From Rhizopus sp. PT2906 (lineage: Eukaryota; Mucoromycota; Mucoromycetes; Mucorales; Rhizopodaceae): a stretch of 64,000 bases of DNA. The stretch covers positions 1-64,000 of the forward strand of contig JAMYHX010000181.1 in assembly GCA_025529335.1 (NCBI GenBank), given 5' to 3'. Made by a program: the position numbers and the translations under genes. The notes under the pieces were generated by a model. It was not told the DNA's origin, ran no database searches, and saw nothing but the letters and a program-made list of their open reading frames with translations. Shown in pieces: positions 58,144-64,000 of this stretch. The stretch's first letter is position 1. Each line of letters opens with the position of its first letter.

Positions 58144-60270
58144 ATATATATATATGTGTGTGTGTATTGTAAAAAGGTGAAAAGAATGTTACTGTATTGT
58201 TTTGGAAAAGAAGGGAAAAGGCAACAGAATGGACGACGGAAATTAAACGTAAACGATGGACCAATGAAATGAAATGGGGTGCATAAAATATCAGTGCAAG
58301 CAAGAGGGGTCACGCGTCTCTCAAGATGTAAAATACGTAGTTGTATAAATGACATCGCTTGAAAGATCATACAAGCCTCCACGATGTCATATCAAGTAAC
58401 TGATATAAAACTGAGAGAATATATGCTTTTAGTCCAATTCAGATATAATCTAAACTATTCTGTTTAAATACCAGAGTTGTACTATGGATGACGCATATTG
58501 ATATACAACATATATACTCATCATATATGACTATAATTAACCCTGAATATACACCTATTAAGTTCAAAAGGATTCGTATGAATTCTTGTTTGAAGCAAAT
58601 AATCAATTTTTATTCAAATGCAACGATTTCCTTTTTTCTATGGTCTCCTTCAACATGTATGCCTTTCCCGCTCGTGTATTACATTACTACCCTTTTTTTT
58701 TTTCTTTATTCTGCTTAAGATTATTTGACAGATGATTAAAAGAGTTGCATTGCAGAAAGTTACACTTATTTATGCGAGAAAATGTTAGGTTCTATGACTT
58801 TATTTGGTCATGATGGTGTCATGACATTGTGCTCTCAAGTATGCACAAACTATATCATGTGATCATCTCAGGTTGATTAACAAAAGCAGGAGAAGAAAGG
58901 GGGGCCTGGACAGAGATTTTTCTTTCTTTCTTTATACTCTCTGTTTGACCCGCAGTTCCTTTTTTGCCACAAAAAGTAATATTATGAATGTAGGTTGTGT
59001 CTTAGGGTTACAGGACATTCTACTTTTTAGGATGACAATACGGAATTTAAACACAGCTTATGGTTTGATTTTTACTTCCCATGAATTATGATCCAACCTC
59101 ACAGAAAGCTGTTTAGTAAGAAAAAAAAACATTTAGTTTAAATATAACCAGGTTAAGGCATGTAAGACGCGCGAAATATAAAAGTAGACAACTAAAAGAT
59201 AAACAAAAAACAAGTCATGAGTCTTGATCTAAAAGCTGGCCATTACTCATTGTTTGCTGTCTAAATGAAAGAAAAGGATCGATCATGATTGTAAATATCA
59301 TCAAGCTGCAATAAACAAAAAGGGTGCATCTTACAGTCCTCCAGAAATAGATTCATGTAGTGGAACGGGCAATCACTGCTAACGTCCCTGTGTTTCACGA
59401 ATGAAAAGGCGAATAAAGAAGAAAGAAGAACAAGGTTAACCATACTGGTTACTTTAACAAAAGATTAAGGTTAAATTTTACAAAGTCAGTTCTCGGGCTG
59501 AACAAAAAGTATATACAAACACATTTTCCCCCAAAAGTTGTTTGTATAAAAGTGGTCCTTTTGTCGTCATTTTTAAAAGAGCTCTTTTTATATACAAGTA
59601 TATAAATATATCGTGTTTCAGAAAACAAATAAAAAATGTCTCTTATATCAGCGCACTGATGTATGCACAAGGTAACACAATCTAAAGAACACTTGTACAC
59701 ACACACTTATTCTTTAGTAGGTTCAGTTTAGACATATAGATAACATGTTGAGCTATGTCTACTCTGGGAGTCACTGATTCAATTCTCGTCTCTTTTTTCT
59801 TCTTTTTTTAATATATTCTCTTTAACAACATTTTAGATATCATAAAGTGAAAAAGCGGCCGGTGACACCAAGATTGTAAAGTCGTATGTCCGTGTCCTGT
59901 AGATTCATGCAAATCTCTGTTGATGATTATATTCGCCCTTTTTTACACTATTTACTTGCGGTTAATAATTTAACCTTGACAACTAGATAACCATAGATAT
60001 ACACACAAAAAAAAGGGGCCTGGTTAAGACGGCTTAAAAATACAATGGTTAAACGAGACTGGAAATGACCTTTTAAGTCAAAGCGGAATTCCTGTTGTAC
60101 AAAAAGTCATGAAAAAAAAAATGTGTTTAACAATAAAGCACTTTAACACGGAATCCGGAATGAATTCTAACCACATGTTCATCTCTTGTTTAATTACAAA
60201 AAGCTTGTTTTTTATTTACTTTCTTCTTTCTTCTTTTTTTTTTACATCTTTTAAAAAAAGAGAAAAAAAA
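58144..60270. other. 2.1-kb divergent intergenic region
   Basis: Between NPC1 (leftward) and the ankyrin gene (rightward). It contains TA/TG microsatellites near 58141-58168, T- and A-runs (58688-58703, 60236-60243) and no convincing coding sequence. Short frames are isolated and lack domains. It probably holds both promoters and untranslated regions. Confidence 0.45.
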
Positions 60271-61805
60271 ATGTCCTCCACCACTGCAGGGACACAACCT
60301 ACATTAAAAAAACCATGCAATTCTGTCAGCTGTTGCTCACCTTCTAGACTTTGGAAATCGATTCAACAAGTCATCAATCAGGACAAGCGTGAAGAATTCA
60401 AGACGTTATGTCAAGACAAGACAAAGATACCTCATCTTGTACGAGTCATCCTGTCTTCACGTTTATCCAATAATCCTTTACTTTACAGTAAACCAACCAC
60501 AGTCATTGACCCTCGCTTAAATGAGAAATTTGGCAAGTTATCAGCCACAGATTTGAATGCTGTCGAAATCAGCTTATTACAGCATAAGCATGATACCTTT
60601 GCTTATTGGACTCTGCAACTTTTGAAAAAACATGCTAAAGCTTCTGAATGTAAACAATTTGTCAATCACCAATTCGGGAAACAGGGCAATACGGCTTTGC
60701 ATCTTGCTGCCTTCTGGGGCATGTCCAGGCTTGTACGACTCATGTTAGAATTAGGAGCCGACCCTTCTGTCCAAAACAATCGCCAACTCAGACCAATCGA
60801 TTGTACGACGCATGCTGATGTGATTGCTTTACTTGAACCCAAGGCACCAGCACCCAAACATTCTCTCTTGCTCAAGAAGGCCGTCCAGACCATTACCAAT
60901 GACGCACAGTACTATGCTGATGATACAGCCAAAGTTGCGCCTCCTTCTCCAGATTATTTCATGAAGCCCTCGCCTTCTCCTCTCTCTTTCTCTTCATCCT
61001 CATCTTCCTCATCTTCATCCTTTTCTTCACTCGATCAACACTGGACTCCTCCTGCATCACCTGTCTCTCATCTTGACAAGATACCCCCACTTCCACCTTC
61101 CCCTGCTCCTGTCTTGACGCCCATAAAGAAAAAGAAGAACGAAATCAATGAAGCTATGATGGTTCAAGAACATGAAGATGAAGAGGATGAAGTGGCTATT
61201 GAAGTTCCCCTTGAACGTCCTGGATGTTTACCTCGCCATGATCTTCCAAAGGACACTGTGTTACAGAAACAAAAGAAACTTCGGCAAGTGCAATTTGATC
61301 CCCAGGTCATTGTGATGGATAGCTGTGTCCGTGGTGATCATGAAGAATTAACGGAATGGATCGATCAATTGGACGTTCAGACCATCAAGGATGTCCAAAA
61401 TCGGTCTTTGTTACATATTGCACTTATGCATGGAAATGAGCATTTGGTAGATTTTCTGGTGGATAAAGTGGATATTAATCAAGCAGATCAGGATGGTAAG
61501 TAAAAAAAAAAAAAAAAGATGTATATTAAAATGACAAGATATTTACATGTCCCTTAGGATGGACTTGTCTTCATTATGCTGCAGCTCTTGGTTTATGGAA
61601 GTCACTAGAAAGACTCTTATCTCATCCTCAATCTAATATTCATGCACAGACCTATCACGGGTTAAAAATTGAAGATTGTCCAAACTCGGATTTTGGACGA
61701 AGAAAGTGTAAAAGTAAGTACCTATTTTTATTTTATGTCATATTTATTTATATTTCATTAGTTATTATGGATAAAGTCCAACGTCGATTCGCCAAACAAC
61801 ATTAA
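60271..61805 (+). CDS. Ankyrin-repeat protein
   Basis: Exons 60271-61495, 61558-61713 and 61762-61805 give 474 residues. A helical N-terminal region (about 20-130) precedes an ankyrin block (GNTALHLAAFWGMSRLVRLM then LGADPSVQNN), followed by a Ser- and Pro-rich linker (a run of 14 Ser near 60985-61030) and an acidic and basic region. A second ankyrin set spans the intron (SLLHIALMHGNEHLVDFLVD, GWTCLHYAAALGLWKSLERL, ending IHAQTYHGLKIEDC). The last exon is short (IIMDKVQRRFAKQH). An upstream in-frame ATG at 60109 is ignored because the preceding residues look like untranslated T-rich sequence. Function unknown; probably a protein-interaction scaffold. Confidence 0.8.
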
Positions 61806-62276
61806 ATGTGTATATAACCAAAAAGAAAACAAAACAAAAAACAAACAAAAATTCAATCATATTCCCCCCCTTTCTCTCTCTCTTTTCTTATCCCCCCCTC
61901 CCTCTCACTTTTTCTAGTTTACCAATTCCTTTCTTTCTTGTTTATATTTATACATACATTTTATATATATATATATTTATATATACACACACTCACACAC
62001 AAAAAATTATATATACAGTCAACTAATGTACATTGATGTACTTTTATATATATACATATTCTTACATACACCTATACCCCTATCCTATCCTTTCCCCCCT
62101 TTCTTAATCACTCTCATTTTTTTTATATTTTATGACAAAAAGTTATTTATGTGATTTATGAAACTCCAATGGTACTTTCCTTTTTTGAGAATAAACATTA
62201 CCATATGAAACTTTACTCCTTGTTTTTGTTTCCACACAGACAATGTCACGGGAATTGGCCTTTATTATTTCGTGTT
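61806..62276. other. Low-complexity convergent spacer
   Basis: C/T-rich and TA-rich microsatellite sequence (for example TA runs at 61961-61985 and CA runs near 61987-62000) between two convergent genes. No gene seen; expected to hold 3' UTRs. Confidence 0.5.
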
Positions 62277-63177
62277 TCAAATGAAAAAGTGTGTGTACAT
62301 CCTACTAGACTCGTGAACTGGCATCTCGTAGAGTTTGAAATGATTCAATTCTTGTTTTATCTCTTGTGCAATCACAGGGGTCAATCGTGTACAGATAGCC
62401 TCAGGGTCTGATGTGCGATCATAATCTTGTCTAGAGTAAGTTTCGTACACGGTCACATATTGATTGAACTGAATTGACAACCTCATCGATTCAAGGTGCG
62501 ATTTTCTCTTCTTTAGATTCGATATTTGTGTTTTCCGTCGTAAGGTAACGCTTGACCATCGAGTACTCTTGTTTGGTTTTTTCAGTATACTCTTTGTCAT
62601 CATGGACTGTTTTGGATGTGCCATACTCGCCTTGTTACGAAAGGAACAGATGGGTAAACCACAGATGGAAAGACGATGTTGAGCTGTTGTAGATGTATTT
62701 TGGCTCATCGTATCGTCATCATAATCATTATCATCATTATCGTCGTCGTTGTCAGCCATTGTCAAGCTTTTAATGGATTGACCTGCTACTGTAGTTGATG
62801 TACATCCTGAATCACTTGACAGAGATGCATCATGACTTATGACAGGCAGTGGCTGATGTTTCTTCTGTTTCAATCCTAATACACGCTTTAGTGCAGATTT
62901 CATTTTATATAGTCTCTTCTTTTCATGCAGGCTCGTCAGGCTACTATGAAGCATGCATTGAGGATCCAGGTAAGATTGGATGACCGCATGATGATCTACT
63001 TTATCTTCATTTTCCCAAATACATGGTTGTGTTATTGCATTCAGGTCGTTCCTGTGATGATTCTAATAAATATAAGTAGCATGAATTTGAAAGCAATGAT
63101 GTATAACTTACATGATCAATAGATAAGCTCTGTACTTCATGAATGATCTGATTCATGTCATGCTCATTCATAGTCAT
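62277..63177 (-). CDS. Conserved-looking fungal protein of unknown function
   Basis: Exons 63177-63112 and 63062-62277 give 283 residues. The first exon (MTMNEHDMNQIIHEVQSLS) was added by following the frame upstream of the longer exon. The middle is low complexity with Ser and a long Asp/Asn run. A basic segment (SILKKPNKSTRWSSVTLRRK) precedes the C-terminal block FNQYVTVYETYSRQDYDRTS, TRLTPVIAQEIKQELNHFK and EMPVHESSRMYTHFF. I recall the LN-x-(F/Y)-K-x-x-EM-x-VH-x-x-S pattern from uncharacterised fungal proteins, but I cannot name a function. Confidence 0.6.
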
Positions 63178-63503
63178 ATATACAGCAAGATGTAAACGAG
63201 TGGAAAGGGTTAAAGGGAAAAGAAAAAGAAGAGTGATTCTGATACCAGCTAAAAATAAACCTGTAATGCTTATCTTCAGTATAAATATATAAAAAGCTCC
63301 TTAATAAGTTTGAAGGAATGAATCTTTATATGTGTTATATAAATTAAAAAATGACCTATAAATTACTTTTACATCAAAAGAATGTCCTCAAGGGGGGATT
63401 TGCCCCACAAACACACACACACACACACGCGATGCTCTCTCTTTTTTTTTTTTTTTTGTATAGCATGAATTTTTAATTTTTTTTTTTTTTTTTTCTCACT
63501 TCA

Positions 63504-64000
63504 ATGCCACCTAAACCCATCACAAAGACACCAAAAGGTATATAAAGTCTTTTGTGTATTATTGATCTAACATTACAAAAGTGTCCAAGAAACGAAAGCT
63601 TGAAGATCCTTCTCAGCCTAAACTAGATTATTTCTATCAAAAGAATGACCCAATGCAGATTGACTCTTCAAAATCACCTTCAACAAGTGATAAGCCTCCA
63701 ACTCTTGGAAGTATTCGGCAACAGTTGATTGTACCCAAAGTGACAATTGTGAACTTTAGTCGTAAAGTAGAAAAAAAGAGAGAGTGAGACAACAATAGAT
63801 TGCTAAATAAGAAAAAAAAAAAACAAAAACAATAGCCTCTAGACATTCTGAATTACCACCTACATTCATTGCTGATGCTTGGAAACTTCAAAAGGACCTG
63901 ATCCTTGCTATTTTTTCTAATTCTACAACTCACATGAATTATGCAGCCGCAGCAAGAGTAAAGATGTATTTTATTATACAAACAATAATTTCTAATGCAT
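63504..64000 (+). CDS. Probable cullin-4 N-terminus, cut by the window edge
   Basis: Three exons are visible: 63504-63537, 63582-63761 and 63836-63957, then a donor GTAAAG; the gene runs off the right edge. The N-terminus is basic (SKKRKLEDPSQPKLDYF). Then LIVPKVTIVNFSPSRHSELP and FIADAWKLQKDLILAIFSNS match in order the start of the cullin-4 fold (a V-I-K-N-F block, L-P-x-x-F, W-x-x-L). Cullin-4 scaffolds CRL4 ubiquitin ligases with DDB1. The call rests on a short stretch; another cullin is possible. Confidence 0.5.

Noticed and set aside
59700..59800. tRNA-like segment with a GATTCAATTC-type T-loop
   Set aside because: No acceptor stem or anticodon arm could be paired.
60109..60270. Upstream in-frame ATG of the ankyrin gene
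   Set aside because: The intervening residues come from T- and A-rich sequence typical of a 5' UTR; the ATG at 60271 follows an A-rich start context.
63405..63430. CA dinucleotide run as a CRISPR-like or telomeric repeat
   Set aside because: A simple microsatellite; no spacers and no telomeric TTAGGG-type unit.

Overview
The window looks like nuclear DNA of a filamentous fungus, most likely an early-diverging (Mucoromycota, probably Mucorales) lineage. The DNA is AT-rich. Genes are compact and cut by many short GT-AG introns, about 45-80 nt. Intergenic spacers are short, and the gene families fit this placement: a myosin-motor chitin synthase, NPC1, PRP38 and a Zn-cluster-type regulator. Assignments rest on reading translated exons by eye; no database search was run.

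Layout. 1.4-6.9 kb holds a divergent pair, the cohesin regulator PDS5 (minus) and an MGR3-like mitochondrial TPR protein (plus). 7.07-19.4 kb is a transposon island. Two 1,943-bp arms, apparently near-identical, lie in inverted orientation around a 5.3-kb spacer. Each arm carries a frameshifted Tc1/mariner-type transposase and the 5' end of a FAR1-type Mutator-like element (MULE). The spacer holds decayed reading frames, including a non-LTR retrotransposon Gag-like ORF. A second MULE follows that encodes a DDE transposase and a ubiquitin-protease-like cysteine peptidase. 19.7-24 kb carries the tri-snRNP protein SART1/Snu66 and a DH-PH RhoGEF. 24.5-25.5 kb has a repeat copy interrupted by a 376-bp MULE-like insertion with a 9-bp target duplication; an uninterrupted copy of the same site lies at 11.1 kb.

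26.5-35.2 kb holds a six-exon myosin-motor chitin synthase convergent with the rRNA-processing factor UTP14. A Helitron fragment follows at 36 kb, then an MCT-like MFS transporter whose frame closes only if a 2-nt microexon is spliced in. 40-51 kb carries a PTAR1-like prenyltransferase alpha-repeat protein, a SWI3/RSC8-type chromatin subunit, cytosolic leucyl-tRNA synthetase, a Zn-cluster-type regulator with a damaged-looking zinc cluster, and NIT2-type omega-amidase. 51-64 kb carries PRP38 (4-nt first coding exon), a GATA-like/PHD-finger protein, NPC1, an ankyrin-repeat protein, a conserved unknown protein and the 5' end of a probable cullin-4.

Most genes are unrelated housekeeping genes: chromosome cohesion and chromatin, splicing (SART1, PRP38), ribosome biogenesis, translation, sterol transport and cell-wall synthesis. 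No operon-like logic, rRNA, tRNA or CRISPR array was found. The most unusual material is in the transposon island, the MULE insertion with its empty site, and several extreme exon structures.
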